From Budvicia aquatica DSM 5075 = ATCC 35567 (GTDB lineage: Bacteria; Pseudomonadota; Gammaproteobacteria; Enterobacterales; Enterobacteriaceae), in the NCBI RefSeq assembly GCF_000427805.1, contig NZ_ATYS01000008.1, positions 141,975-191,493 of the forward strand: a DNA stretch of 49,519 nt, in the 5' to 3' direction. How positions within the stretch are numbered: the first letter of the stretch is position 1; each line of letters opens with the position of its first letter. Under the pieces are notes generated by a model that ran no database searches, had not been told where the DNA came from, and was given only the letters and a program-made list of their open reading frames with translations. The translations under genes and the position numbers were made by a program. Positions 32,451 through 41,949 of this stretch are shown here, one piece after another.

Positions 32451-34220
32451 ATGAATAAAACAAGGCAGCGCGAGCTAACCGGTTGGTTAAAACTTCAAGG
32501 TTCTCTGGCTCAGCGTTGGTTAAGACTATCTACCCTGCTGGGCCTTATCAGTGGATTACTGATTATCGGGCAGGCCTGGTTATTAGCCACTCTGCTCCAC
32601 GCTCTGATTATCGACAACGTTCCCAAAGCGACCTTAAGTCATTATTTTATCCTGCTGATCGTCACTGTCGCCTTGCGTGCCGTGCTGATGTGGATAAGAG
32701 AGCGGGTAGGCTTTATGTACGGTGCGGCTATTCGCCAAAGAATTCGTCGGCAGGTTCTTGATAAACTGGAGCAGCTGGGTCCCGCCTGGATTCAGGGTAA
32801 ACCTGCCGGTAGCTGGGCGACGATGATCCTTGAACAAATTGAGGACATGCAAGAATTCTACTCTCGCTACCAGCCACAAATGATGCTGGCAGTGATTATT
32901 CCGCTGTTAATTCTGGTTGCAGTATTCCCGATTAACTGGGCAGCAGGCATCATTCTATTTACCACTGCACCGCTGATCCCCCTTTTTATGGCGTTAGTCG
33001 GAATGGGTGCTGCTGACGCAAACCGACGTAACTTTATCGCCTTGGCGCGTTTGAGCGGTAACTTCCTTGACCGCCTCAGAGGTATGGATACGCTACGGTT
33101 ATTTCATCGTGCAGACGCAGAGGCAGAACAAATTCGCCACGCCTCAGATGATTTCCGTTCCCGCACCATGGATGTGCTTAAACTGGCATTCTTATCTTCA
33201 GCTGTTTTAGAGTTTTTTGCATCAGTCTCCATTGCGGTTGCCGCCGTGTATTTTGGCTTCTCTTATTTAGGCGAACTCAATTTCGGTTCCTACGGAATTG
33301 CTGTCACTTTATTTGCCGGATTTTTGGTGTTGATCTTAGCGCCTGAATTTTTCCAGCCGCTGCGGGATCTCGGAACCTACTATCATGCCAAGGCCCAAGC
33401 CATTGGTGCCGCTGAATCTTTACTGACATTTTTAGACGCAGAACCCGATCGGTCTAACGAAGAAGGCCAGCAATCATTACCTGATTGCAACAGTGTGACC
33501 ATTCAGGCTACTGACCTTCAGGTTATCTCTCCGAGCGGAAAAGTACTCGCCGGCCCGTTGAGCTTTACCCTAAACCCCGGCCAGCGCATTGCTATTGTCG
33601 GCCATAGTGGCGCAGGTAAAAGCTCATTATTAAATTTATTGCTCGGATTTATGCCTTATCAGGGTTCTTTGACCATCAACGGAATTGAGCTGAATTCATT
33701 GCAGCCGGCCTCATGGCGTAGCCACCTAAGCTGGATTGGGCAAAATCCTCAGCTACCCGAATTAACCCTGCGAAGTAACATTCTGCTATCGAATCCCAAA
33801 GCCAATGAAGCTGACCTCCAGCAGGCCATTAAGCGAGCGTACGTTGACGAATTTTTGTCGCATCTGCCTGACGGGCTAGAAACCGAAGTCGGCGACCATG
33901 CGGCGCGATTATCTGTTGGTCAGGCTCAAAGAGTTGCAGTGGCCAGAGCACTCCTCTCGCCGTGCAATCTGCTATTACTGGATGAACCAACGGCCAGTTT
34001 GGATGCTAACAGTGAAAGATTAGTGATGAGCGCCTTAACTGAAGCGGCCACCAGACAGACAACAATTCTGGTTACCCATCGCCTGGAGGATATCGACGGA
34101 TACGATCAGATTTGGGTGATGGACAAAGGCCAGATAGTTCAGCAAGGAAACTTTGCTACGCTGAGCCAATCGGCAGGTCCTTTTGCTGAACTACTGTCTA
34201 ACAGGAGCGCAGAGATTTAA
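32451..34220 (+). CDS. cydD: ABC exporter subunit CydD (glutathione/cysteine export, cytochrome bd assembly)
   Basis: With CydC it forms an inner-membrane exporter of reduced thiols to the periplasm, needed for cytochrome bd and c-type cytochrome assembly. The product is 589 residues from MNKTRQRELTGWLKLQGS (E. coli MNKSRQKELTRWLKQQS, 588). Six membrane spans in the first 330 residues include PAWIQGKPAGSWATMILEQI and FLDRLRGMDTLRLF. The ATPase domain has Walker A GHSGAGKSS, signature LSVGQAQRVAVARAL and Walker B LLLLDEPTASLD. An ATG at 32442 is also possible; neither has a clear ribosome site, so the start follows homology. It overlaps no other gene and is 2 bases from cydC. Confidence 0.97.
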   Translation: MNKTRQRELTGWLKLQGSLAQRWLRLSTLLGLISGLLIIGQAWLLATLLHALIIDNVPKATLSHYFILLIVTVALRAVLMWIRERVGFMYGAAIRQRIRRQVLDKLEQLGPAWIQGKPAGSWATMILEQIEDMQEFYSRYQPQMMLAVIIPLLILVAVFPINWAAGIILFTTAPLIPLFMALVGMGAADANRRNFIALARLSGNFLDRLRGMDTLRLFHRADAEAEQIRHASDDFRSRTMDVLKLAFLSSAVLEFFASVSIAVAAVYFGFSYLGELNFGSYGIAVTLFAGFLVLILAPEFFQPLRDLGTYYHAKAQAIGAAESLLTFLDAEPDRSNEEGQQSLPDCNSVTIQATDLQVISPSGKVLAGPLSFTLNPGQRIAIVGHSGAGKSSLLNLLLGFMPYQGSLTINGIELNSLQPASWRSHLSWIGQNPQLPELTLRSNILLSNPKANEADLQQAIKRAYVDEFLSHLPDGLETEVGDHAARLSVGQAQRVAVARALLSPCNLLLLDEPTASLDANSERLVMSALTEAATRQTTILVTHRLEDIDGYDQIWVMDKGQIVQQGNFATLSQSAGPFAELLSNRSAEI

Positions 34221-34222
34221 TC

Positions 34223-35941
34223 ATGAAAATACTACTCCCGTTTTTAGCGCTCTATCGTCGCCACTGGTTTTTACTTTCATTAGGCATTGTGTTAGCGATT
34301 GTCACGATATTAGCCAGTATCAGTTTGCTTACCATATCCGGTTGGTTTCTTGCCGGATCGGCTCTGGCAGGCCTGGCGGGTATCCTGACGTTTAACTATA
34401 TGCTGCCGGCTGCCGGCGTTCGAGGCTCAGCCATTATTCGTACTGCTGGCCGCTACGCAGAAAGACTGGTCAGTCACGATGCGACGTTTAGGGTACTGGC
34501 CCACTTACGGGTATTCACCTTTAAAAAACTGCTGCCATTATCACCGGGTGGCATTGCGCGCTTTCGTCAGTCGGAATTACTTAATCGCTTGGTTGCCGAT
34601 GTAGAGACCTTAGACCACCTTTACCTGAGGTTAATATCCCCCTTAATCAGCGCCATTGTCGTCATTATTGTGGTGACCTTTGGCTTAAGCCTGCTTGATA
34701 TGTCTCTTGCGCTGACATTGGGCGGCATTATGCTGTTTTTGGTTTTTGCCCTTCCCCTGACTTTTTATCGGGCCGGTAAGCCAATAGGAGCTGATTTAAC
34801 CGCTCTGCGCAGTGATTATCGAGGCCAACTGACATCATGGCTTCAGGGCCAGTCTGAGCTGGTTATCTTCGGTGCCCTGCCCGCATTTCGTGCGAAACTG
34901 GATACGATCGAAAAACATTGGTTATCCCGCCAGAAACAACAGGCCTCTTTAGCCGGAGCGTCTCAAGCGTTGATGATTCTTTCGTCAGGCCTAACCTTTA
35001 TTCTGATTCTATGGCTGGCGGCTTCGGGCATTGGCGGTGACGCCCACCCCGGGGCATTAATCGCGCTGTTTGTCTTTATTTCTCTGGCTGCATTTGAAGC
35101 TTTAGGGCCGGTCGCCGGCGCCTTTCAACATCTTGGCCACGTAATGGCATCGGCTGAACGGGTAAATCAGTTAATCGAACAACAGCCGGAAGTGATATTT
35201 CCACAGCACAAAACTGAATTCACACCACAGGCTGAATTATCGCTAGAAAATACCTACTTTAGTTATGAGAACCAGCCGTTTGCGGTATTAAAAAACATTA
35301 ATCTCAATATTGCTGCCGGTGAACATATTGCCCTGCTTGGCCGTACCGGATGCGGTAAATCAACGCTGCTTCAATTGCTCACCCGCGCATGGGATCCGCA
35401 GCAGGGGACGATTAAGCTAAATGGCAGAGTATTATCCGAGTATGACGAAGCGACGCTGAGAGAAATGACCGTTGTTGTCAGCCAGCGGGTACACATTTTC
35501 AGTGCAACCTTAAGAGACAATTTATTATTAGCATCCCCTGATGCCAGTGATAAACAGTTAGAGAACGTGCTGACGAAAGTCGGGCTCTCTGCGCTGCTTG
35601 AACAAGATGGTCTGAATGCATGGATTGGTGATGGCGGTCGGCAGATTTCTGGCGGCGAGCAACGCAGGATAGGCGTTGCTCGCGCATTGCTGCATAAAGC
35701 CCCGTTGATCCTGCTTGATGAGCCAACCGAAGGGCTGGATGCGGATACCGAAGGACAAATTCTGCGCTTACTCAAACAGCATTGCCAGAATAAGACCGTG
35801 ATTTTAGTTACCCATCGCCTGACCGGTCTGGAAACCATGAACCAAATTTACGTAATGGATGCCGGTGAAATTATAGAGCAAGGTACTCACCACCAATTAC
35901 TTAATCTTCAGGGCCAGTACTACCGGTTTCATCAACGATAA
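34223..35941 (+). CDS. cydC: ABC exporter subunit CydC
   Basis: Partner of CydD in the heterodimeric thiol exporter. The 572-residue product starts MKILLPFLALYRRHWFLLSL, has six spans (GWFLAGSALAGLAG; RTAGRYAERLVSHDATFRVL) and a C-terminal ATPase. The ATPase has Walker A GRTGCGKST, signature ISGGEQRRIGVARAL, Walker B LILLDEPTEGLD and the H-loop VTHRLTGLE. The gap to the cydD stop is two bases, so the pair is translationally coupled. In E. coli the next gene is aat; here two extra genes intervene. Confidence 0.97.
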   Translation: MKILLPFLALYRRHWFLLSLGIVLAIVTILASISLLTISGWFLAGSALAGLAGILTFNYMLPAAGVRGSAIIRTAGRYAERLVSHDATFRVLAHLRVFTFKKLLPLSPGGIARFRQSELLNRLVADVETLDHLYLRLISPLISAIVVIIVVTFGLSLLDMSLALTLGGIMLFLVFALPLTFYRAGKPIGADLTALRSDYRGQLTSWLQGQSELVIFGALPAFRAKLDTIEKHWLSRQKQQASLAGASQALMILSSGLTFILILWLAASGIGGDAHPGALIALFVFISLAAFEALGPVAGAFQHLGHVMASAERVNQLIEQQPEVIFPQHKTEFTPQAELSLENTYFSYENQPFAVLKNINLNIAAGEHIALLGRTGCGKSTLLQLLTRAWDPQQGTIKLNGRVLSEYDEATLREMTVVVSQRVHIFSATLRDNLLLASPDASDKQLENVLTKVGLSALLEQDGLNAWIGDGGRQISGGEQRRIGVARALLHKAPLILLDEPTEGLDADTEGQILRLLKQHCQNKTVILVTHRLTGLETMNQIYVMDAGEIIEQGTHHQLLNLQGQYYRFHQR

Positions 35942-35948
35942 ACTTCAG

Positions 35949-35972
35949 GTGGGGAGCATCTCCCCGCCCCAC
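35949..35972. terminator. Possible shared terminator of cydC and the convergent exported gene
   Basis: GGGGAG-CAT-CTCCCC (35951-35965) or, alternatively, GTGGGG (35949-35954) with CCCCAC (35967-35972) can form stems in the 50-base gap between convergent stops. T-runs are weak on both strands. Confidence 0.45.
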
Positions 35973-35991
35973 TTACTGCTTTATTCTCAGC

Positions 35992-36720
35992 CTATTTGCG
36001 CTCTACCGTAATCATAGTAACGAACGGATAGCGTTGTGAGGGCACGCCACCTGACGGTGTGTACATACCTGAGATCGTCCCGTCGAGATATAGCAACTCC
36101 GTGATATTCAATTGCTCTGCGGCGTAGTGAGCAAACTCATAGAAATTCATCGGTTGCCGGCTCAGCAAAAAGTAGATATCTCCCTTCGCCGTTAGGCCGA
36201 CAGCATTACGGATTTTTCGTGACTCTGAAGTTTGGCTAAACTTAGTGTTAATTTTTCCATGCTGTAAAAGCATCGGACCTGATTGAACGGCGAATGTGAT
36301 ATCGGGTATTGCACCAAAAGCCTCTAATGTCTCTATTTTTGCCTGGCCGTTACCGATAGAAAAAACTCCGCCCGGTCGAATATAAAAATTCCCCTCCCCT
36401 GACTTTGTATTCAGTTCGCGCAGGGTCTTTCCGTTCTCAATATATAATCCTTCAGGACGATACTCTTTATCATAAATTCCCCCGTTGATAGCCATATTAA
36501 TCTGGTGACTTTTTCCTTTCGCATCAATTAAACGACCAAGGGTTTGGTAAGGTGTGCCATCGTCCTGTCGCCAGTACATCCGTATAGTTTCCGTTTCGGG
36601 GTTCACTTTATAAAAGCTGACGCCGGTTTGTAGCGAATTCTGTGCATTGATAACGCTGGAAAAAAACCAGGCTGACAATAACCATAACCCTCTGATTTTT
36701 TTAATCTGTCGTATAAACAT
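35992..36720 (-). CDS. Predicted exported phosphodiester glycosidase-family protein (DUF2233/NAGPA)
   Basis: The 242-residue protein has an N-terminal export signal (charged RQIKKIR, hydrophobic GLWLLSAWFFSSVI, possible cleavage after NA at 26). The NAGPA/DUF2233 motifs follow: AINGGIYD at 78-84, EGLYIENGK (90-98), SGP at 147-149, RNAVGLT (171-177) and LDG at 212-214. The family includes the mammalian GlcNAc-1-phosphodiester glycosidase and bacterial proteins of mostly unknown role such as YigE. A periplasmic phosphodiester substrate is an inference. The ATG at 36720 is preferred to 36729 because TAGGG is 9 bases away rather than abutting. It is convergent with cydC and divergent from the exported phosphatase gene. 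Confidence 0.82.
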   Translation of the reverse strand: MFIRQIKKIRGLWLLSAWFFSSVINAQNSLQTGVSFYKVNPETETIRMYWRQDDGTPYQTLGRLIDAKGKSHQINMAINGGIYDKEYRPEGLYIENGKTLRELNTKSGEGNFYIRPGGVFSIGNGQAKIETLEAFGAIPDITFAVQSGPMLLQHGKINTKFSQTSESRKIRNAVGLTAKGDIYFLLSRQPMNFYEFAHYAAEQLNITELLYLDGTISGMYTPSGGVPSQRYPFVTMITVERK

Positions 36721-36920
36721 ATCAAACATCCCTATTTTTTGGTTAGCCTGCTGTACTTACAATTCACTATCAAACAGCGCTTAGGTTAGGATAATCATTC
36801 AATTAAAGCATGACTAAAATAATAAAAATTTAATTATTTACCTGCCCCTTGACGAACCTATAATCAATACGGCTAAATACCCACTCAATATGAATAATTA
36901 TTCAAATGGATGCCGAATTT

Positions 36921-37493
36921 ATGTTTATTAAAACCACTTTCCGTCACGTTTTATTCAGTCTTGCCGTATTCTCTGGCACAAGCGCTATTTCTACCGCCGC
37001 TTCTGCCGCTGACACCAACAAAGCTGAGCCTGAAGTTATTTTTATCTGTACCGGTAATACTGGCCGTAGTCCGATGGCAGAGGCTCTTGCTAAGCAGTTA
37101 GTACAAAAGAATAACTGGAATATTGATGTAGAATCTCGCGGTGTTAATGTTGACCCTAAGGAAATTACGCCAGAGAAAGGGACTGAAACATTATTAAAAC
37201 AGCGCGGTATTGATATCTCTGACCATCGGGCTCAATCCCTGACAGAGCAGGATATTACTAAAGCTGATTACTTGCTGACTATGACCGAGTCACATAAAGA
37301 AAAAGTGCTGAAGCGCTTTCCTCAGTCCGCCGGTAAAGTCTTCACTTTGGCTGAGTTTGCTAAAAATGAGAACAAAGATTTAGATGACCCGTGGGGAAAA
37401 CCAATGCCTGCCTACCAGAAAGTTGCCGATCAGCTAGATACCTATTTACCGCTGGCATTAGAAAAGATAGCAACGGCTAAGCCAACAAAATAA
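36921..37493 (+). CDS. Predicted exported low-molecular-weight phosphatase (YwlE-like)
   Basis: The 190-residue precursor begins MFIKTTFRHVLFSLAVFSGT and ends its signal peptide with ASAA before DTNK (near residue 30). The mature part is a complete low-molecular-weight tyrosine-phosphatase fold. The catalytic loop is CTGNTGRSPMA with Cys43, Arg49 and Ser50, and the general acid Asp156 lies in DLDDPWGKP. Thr47 in the loop is the residue that marks protein-arginine phosphatases of the YwlE type. This family is normally cytoplasmic, so the export signal is unusual. The frame is open five codons earlier (ATG at 36906); 36921 gives a cleaner signal peptide, but neither has a visible ribosome site. 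An arsenate reductase is less likely because extra paired cysteines are missing. Confidence 0.8.
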   Translation: MFIKTTFRHVLFSLAVFSGTSAISTAASAADTNKAEPEVIFICTGNTGRSPMAEALAKQLVQKNNWNIDVESRGVNVDPKEITPEKGTETLLKQRGIDISDHRAQSLTEQDITKADYLLTMTESHKEKVLKRFPQSAGKVFTLAEFAKNENKDLDDPWGKPMPAYQKVADQLDTYLPLALEKIATAKPTK

Positions 37494-37520
37494 CTTATTC
37501 TTGATTGAATACCTCTTTAG

Positions 37521-37545
37521 ACCGGGCCATTGCGCGCCCGGTTTT
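37521..37545 (+). terminator. Intrinsic terminator of the exported phosphatase gene
   Basis: ACCGGGC (37521-37527) and GCCCGGT (37536-37542) form a perfect 7-pair stem with an 8-base loop and end in TTTT, 27 bases past the stop. Confidence 0.8.
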
Positions 37546-37677
37546 GCTAATAAAAAAATCATTTTCTGCTGCTGCAAGATAATTATCATCAACATCTATT
37601 CTATTACCTGCGCAACGGTCCGATAACAGGTATACTTCGGTTCCAAAGGAATCATCTCAGATGATAAATATCTCATT

Positions 37678-38370
37678 ATGCCAATAACCCAACTACATCC
37701 GGACTCAGTTGCTTTTCCACCGGTTGAACATGCCTTGAAAGATCCTAACGGATTACTGGCACTTGGTGGCGATCTCTCTCCTGAGAGGCTGATGAGTGCT
37801 TATCAGAACGGAATATTCCCTTGGTTTAGTCCTGATGACCCTATTTTGTGGTGGTCTCCGGATCCAAGAGCTATCCTGATACCACAGGAACTGCATGTCA
37901 GCCGCAGTATGAAAAAATTTCTGCGTCAGACTCAGTTACAGGTCACCATAAATATGGCATTTGATCGGGTTATTGCGGCCTGTGCCAATGAACGCAATGA
38001 GGGAACTTGGATTGTTCCACCGATCCAGCACTCCTATGTGCAACTTTATAACCATGGGATGGCTCATTCGGTTGAGGTTTGGCAAGATGCTGAATTAGTC
38101 GGTGGATTGTATGGCGTTGAGCAAGGTTCGGTGTTTTGTGGTGAATCGATGTTCAGCCGCCGGGATAATGCATCTAAACTTGCGCTGTATGCCCTATGCC
38201 AGCATTTCGTCAATTACGGCGGAAAACTGATTGATTGCCAAATATTAAACGATCATACGGAATCATTAGGCGCAAAAGATATTTTGCGTTCTGATTATTT
38301 ACATTTATTACACAAATTCCAGCATCAACAACTACCTATAGAGTGCTGGGTACCGCAAAGATTATGCTAA
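37678..38370 (+). CDS. aat: Leucyl/phenylalanyl-tRNA-protein transferase
   Basis: Adds Leu or Phe to proteins that begin with Lys or Arg, making N-degrons that ClpS hands to ClpAP. The 230-residue product (E. coli 234) has the family's [37 protein letters not shown] and [18 protein letters not shown] blocks, and [18 protein letters not shown] near the C-terminus. The same window carries both downstream partners, clpS and clpA. In E. coli aat directly follows cydC. Confidence 0.97.
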   Translation: MPITQLHPDSVAFPPVEHALKDPNGLLALGGDLSPERLMSAYQNGIFPWFSPDDPILWWSPDPRAILIPQELHVSRSMKKFLRQTQLQVTINMAFDRVIAACANERNEGTWIVPPIQHSYVQLYNHGMAHSVEVWQDAELVGGLYGVEQGSVFCGESMFSRRDNASKLALYALCQHFVNYGGKLIDCQILNDHTESLGAKDILRSDYLHLLHKFQHQQLPIECWVPQRLC

Positions 38371-38491
38371 AACGGCTTAAAAACAAGTAAATAAAGTTTA
38401 AGTGAACCGCAGAACTGAGTTTTCTTTACACTCAATCCTTTACACTTTGCTTGTTTTTCGGCATTATCTTGCCGGTTAAAAACTAAGGTAG

Positions 38492-38728
<237 letters not shown>

Positions 38729-38778
38729 TAAACCGTTATTGCCGCATAACTGCGCAATAGCCGGTGGAGTATACCTCC

Positions 38779-38810
38779 AACGCCCTTACCTCGCGGCAAG
38801 GGCGTTTTGT
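38779..38810 (+). terminator. Intrinsic terminator of infA
   Basis: AACGCCCTT (38779-38787) and AAGGGCGTT (38798-38806) form a perfect 9-pair stem, with inner CC/GG pairing, followed by TTTTGTTT. It lies between the convergent stops of infA and clpA and reads better for infA. Confidence 0.88.
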
Positions 38811-38829
38811 TTAGGCTTCGGAACGATGA

Positions 38830-41112
38830 TTAATGTACGGCTTTCTCGATTTTTGGTTTTTTAGCACTTTCAAACTGATAGGCTAAATTACCCGCTTCTG
38901 CATCAAGCATTACGCTGACCGAACCACCATTTACTAAAGAGCCAAACAGTAGCTCGTTTGTTAGTGGTTTTTTCAGGTACTGCTGTATGGTTCTGCTCAT
39001 CGGGCGAGCCCCCATCGCTTTGTCATAGCCTTTTTCAGCTAACCAATGACGGGCATCCTGGCTGACTTCCAGTGAAATGCCTTTGGCATCCAACTGAGCC
39101 TGCAATTCAACAATAAACTTATCAACCACTTGTTGAATCACTTCGGCTGACAGATGGTTAAACCATATAATTCCGTCTAACCGGTTACGAAACTCAGGCG
39201 TAAATAGCTTCTTAATTTCGCTCAGCGCATCGGTACTGTTGTCCTGTTGTTTGAAGCCAATAGACTCACGCTGGGTTTCCCGAACGCCGGCATTGGTTGT
39301 CATAACCAGAATCACATTACGGAAATCTGCCTTACGGCCGTTGTTATCAGTCAGCGTGCCATTGTCCATGACTTGCAGTAACAGATTAAACACGTCCGGG
39401 TGCGCTTTCTCAATTTCGTCCAATAACAGCACGGAATGAGGATGCTTGATGACTGAGTCGGTCAACAGCCCGCCTTGGTCAAATCCTACGTACCCCGGAG
39501 GCGCACCAATCAAACGGCTGACGGTATGGCTCTCCATGTACTCAGACATATCAAAACGCAGCAGCTCGATGCCCAGGGCCTTTGCCAGCTGCACGGTCAC
39601 TTCTGTTTTACCTACCCCGGTAGGGCCGGCAAACAGGAAGGATCCGACAGGCTTACGCTCATCGCCCAAACCGGCCCGACTCATTTTGATCGACTCGCTT
39701 AAAGCCTCTATCGCCTTATCCTGACCAAAAATCATCATACCAATTCGTTCAGACAGCGTTTTCAGCACGTTACGATCGTCAGCGGAGACAGTCTTTTCCG
39801 GGATCCGGGCAATGCGCGATACGATTAATTCGATATCGCTGACATTAACCGTTTTCTTGCGCTTACTGGCCGGTAGCAAGCGGCAGTAAGCGCCAGCTTC
39901 GTCAATAACGTCGATAGCTTTGTCCGGCAAGTGACGGTCGTTAATATATTTAACTGACAGCTCTACGGCAGCACGAATCGCTTTCGCCGTATAACGCACA
40001 TCATGATGGCTTTCATATTTAGATTTCAGGCCCGTCAGTATCTGCACCGTCTCTTCTGCAGTCGGTTCAGTAATATCAATCTTCTGGAAACGACGTGCCA
40101 GAGCACGATCTTTCTCAAAGATGTTACTGAATTCCTGATAGGTGGTAGAACCCATTACACGAATTTTACCATTAGACAGCATTGGCTTAATGAGATTAGC
40201 CACATCAACCTGCCCGCCGGAAGCTGCACCAGCGCCGATGATGGTATGGATTTCATCAATAAACAGAATGCTGTTCTTATCAGCCTCGAGCTGTTTTAGC
40301 AGCGCCTTGAACCGCTTCTCAAAATCACCGCGATACTTAGTACCCGCCAGCAGAGAACCAATATCTAATGAGTAAACCGTGCATTCAGCGACGGCATCAG
40401 GAACATCACCTTGCACAATACGCCATGCTAAGCCTTCCGCTATCGCCGTTTTACCGACACCGGACTCTCCGACTAACAGCGGATTATTTTTACGACGGCG
40501 GCACAGAACCTGAATGGTTCTTTCAAGCTCAACCTCCCGGCCAATCAGCGGATCAATACCGCCGTTTTGCGCCAGCAAGTTTAAGTTTGAAGTAAAATTA
40601 TCCATCCGGTCTTCGGCGCTGGTTTGTTCGTCTTCACTAGGAATAGAACCCTGCTGACCCGCTTCATCTTGAGACCCGTCTTTACGGGTACCATGAGAAA
40701 TAAAGTTCACAATATCTAAACGGCTAACGTCATGCTTACGCAGTAAATAAGCCGCATGGGATTCCTGTTCACTAAATATTGCGACCAATACGTTAGCACC
40801 GCTCACTTCAGTTCGCCCCGAAGACTGAACGTGGAACACTGCCCGTTGTAAAACACGTTGGAAACTCAGGGTTGGCTGAGTATCTTGTTCAGGGGATCCT
40901 TCCGGTAATACCGGAGTATTCTGGCCGATGAACGTTTCCAGTTCATGATGTATCGCCACAATATCAACCTGACAGGCGTCGAGTGCCTCTCTTGCAGCCG
41001 GATTACTCAATAATGCTAACAGTAAGTGTTCTACTGTCAGATATTCATGGCGCTGTTCTCTTGCCGTAGCAAAGGCCATGTTGAGACTGAGTTCCAGTTC
41101 TTGATTAAGCAT
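38830..41112 (-). CDS. clpA: ATP-dependent Clp protease ATP-binding subunit ClpA
   Basis: A hexameric AAA+ unfoldase that feeds proteins into ClpP. The 760-residue product (E. coli 758) starts [20 protein letters not shown]. It has the Clp N-domain (1-140), D1 with Walker A GESGVGKT (215-222) and [12 protein letters not shown], and D2 with GPTGVGKTE (about 497) and [13 protein letters not shown]. The ClpP-binding IGL-type loop is present as ESIGFKQQ. The start at 41112 is preceded by GGAGGT; the ATG 12 bases upstream is not. clpS lies 25 bases upstream on the same strand. Confidence 0.97.
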   Translation of the reverse strand: MLNQELELSLNMAFATAREQRHEYLTVEHLLLALLSNPAAREALDACQVDIVAIHHELETFIGQNTPVLPEGSPEQDTQPTLSFQRVLQRAVFHVQSSGRTEVSGANVLVAIFSEQESHAAYLLRKHDVSRLDIVNFISHGTRKDGSQDEAGQQGSIPSEDEQTSAEDRMDNFTSNLNLLAQNGGIDPLIGREVELERTIQVLCRRRKNNPLLVGESGVGKTAIAEGLAWRIVQGDVPDAVAECTVYSLDIGSLLAGTKYRGDFEKRFKALLKQLEADKNSILFIDEIHTIIGAGAASGGQVDVANLIKPMLSNGKIRVMGSTTYQEFSNIFEKDRALARRFQKIDITEPTAEETVQILTGLKSKYESHHDVRYTAKAIRAAVELSVKYINDRHLPDKAIDVIDEAGAYCRLLPASKRKKTVNVSDIELIVSRIARIPEKTVSADDRNVLKTLSERIGMMIFGQDKAIEALSESIKMSRAGLGDERKPVGSFLFAGPTGVGKTEVTVQLAKALGIELLRFDMSEYMESHTVSRLIGAPPGYVGFDQGGLLTDSVIKHPHSVLLLDEIEKAHPDVFNLLLQVMDNGTLTDNNGRKADFRNVILVMTTNAGVRETQRESIGFKQQDNSTDALSEIKKLFTPEFRNRLDGIIWFNHLSAEVIQQVVDKFIVELQAQLDAKGISLEVSQDARHWLAEKGYDKAMGARPMSRTIQQYLKKPLTNELLFGSLVNGGSVSVMLDAEAGNLAYQFESAKKPKIEKAVH

Positions 41113-41137
41113 GAGCACCTCCACATTTATCGCCCTT

Positions 41138-41461
41138 TCAGGCTTTCTCTAACGTACACAACAAGGGATGTTCATTTTCACGCGCATAACTATTTATTTG
41201 CGTGACCTTGGTCTCAGCGACTTCGGCCGTAAACACACCACAGACTGCTTTACCATGATAATGAACCGTTAACATCAGCTGTGTCGCGCGTTCAATATCA
41301 TATGAAAAAAATTTCTGTAGCACCTCAATCACAAATTCCATCGGCGTATAATCATCATTATTCAGTATAACCTGATACATCGATGGCGGTTGTTTGAGTG
41401 CATCATCTAATTCGGCATCAGCTATCTCTTCAAAGCTTAGCCAATCGTGTAATTTATTCAT
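41138..41461 (-). CDS. clpS: ClpA adaptor protein ClpS
   Basis: ClpS recognises N-terminal Leu, Phe, Tyr and Trp and delivers such proteins to ClpAP. The 107-residue product (E. coli 106) keeps the substrate pocket residues Asp36-Asp37 in [10 protein letters not shown] and His67 in [14 protein letters not shown]. The C-terminus [15 protein letters not shown] is identical to E. coli. It forms the clpS-clpA operon. cspD, which lies upstream of clpS in E. coli, is absent. Confidence 0.98.
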   Translation of the reverse strand: MNKLHDWLSFEEIADAELDDALKQPPSMYQVILNNDDYTPMEFVIEVLQKFFSYDIERATQLMLTVHYHGKAVCGVFTAEVAETKVTQINSYARENEHPLLCTLEKA

Positions 41462-41880
41462 TTCTAAAGTGCCATTTTAATCTAACGTGTACCGTATTCG
41501 GGACATCTGTCAAATATTCTGCCTTAGTTACCAGAAAATTTGTTATTTAAATTTAACTGTCGTCTAAACTTAGGGATTATATTATCGCTAACTCAAGGCT
41601 AAATCAGCCATAAGTTTATTTACATCCTATTGTAAATAATAAAATTATCCCTCTATTACCGTTTAAGTACCCACTAAATAGCTGCACTTTTCAGCCGCTT
41701 TATTTTTTAAATATCAACGTCTGAAATATCATTTCCATACAAAGAATAAGGTTAATAAACCTTGATTATTAGTGTGTCATCACTTTAATTTTCATCATGT
41801 TCAGCGCTTTTCCATGCGATAACAGCGTTTTATAACGAAATTAATTAAAATCTTAATTGAATATATGAGGGCATTCGGGG
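41462..41880. other. AT-rich spacer between ybjD and clpS
   Basis: No gene or RNA is recognisable in this stretch. It must contain the clpS promoter and takes the place of cspD, macA, macB and ybjX of the E. coli order. I see no decayed remnant of those genes. Confidence 0.5.
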
Positions 41881-41915
41881 AAAAAACAACGCATTATCTC
41901 AAAAAATAATGCGTT
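41881..41915 (-). terminator. Intrinsic terminator of ybjD
   Basis: AACGCATTAT (41888-41897) and ATAATGCGTT (41906-41915) form a perfect 10-pair stem. On the minus strand GTTTTTT follows. It begins 34 bases past the ybjD stop. Confidence 0.88.
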
Positions 41916-41949
41916 GGAACAAAAATTAACCTAATCAAATAAGAATAAT

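Noticed and set aside
36921-37493. Arsenate reductase instead of phosphatase
   Set aside because: ArsC of this fold needs additional redox cysteines; the mature protein shows only the catalytic Cys43, and no ars genes are nearby.
38729-38829. Possible tRNA between infA and clpA (serW in E. coli)
   Set aside because: The 101 bases contain only the terminator stem; no acceptor stem, T-loop or CCA-type end is visible.
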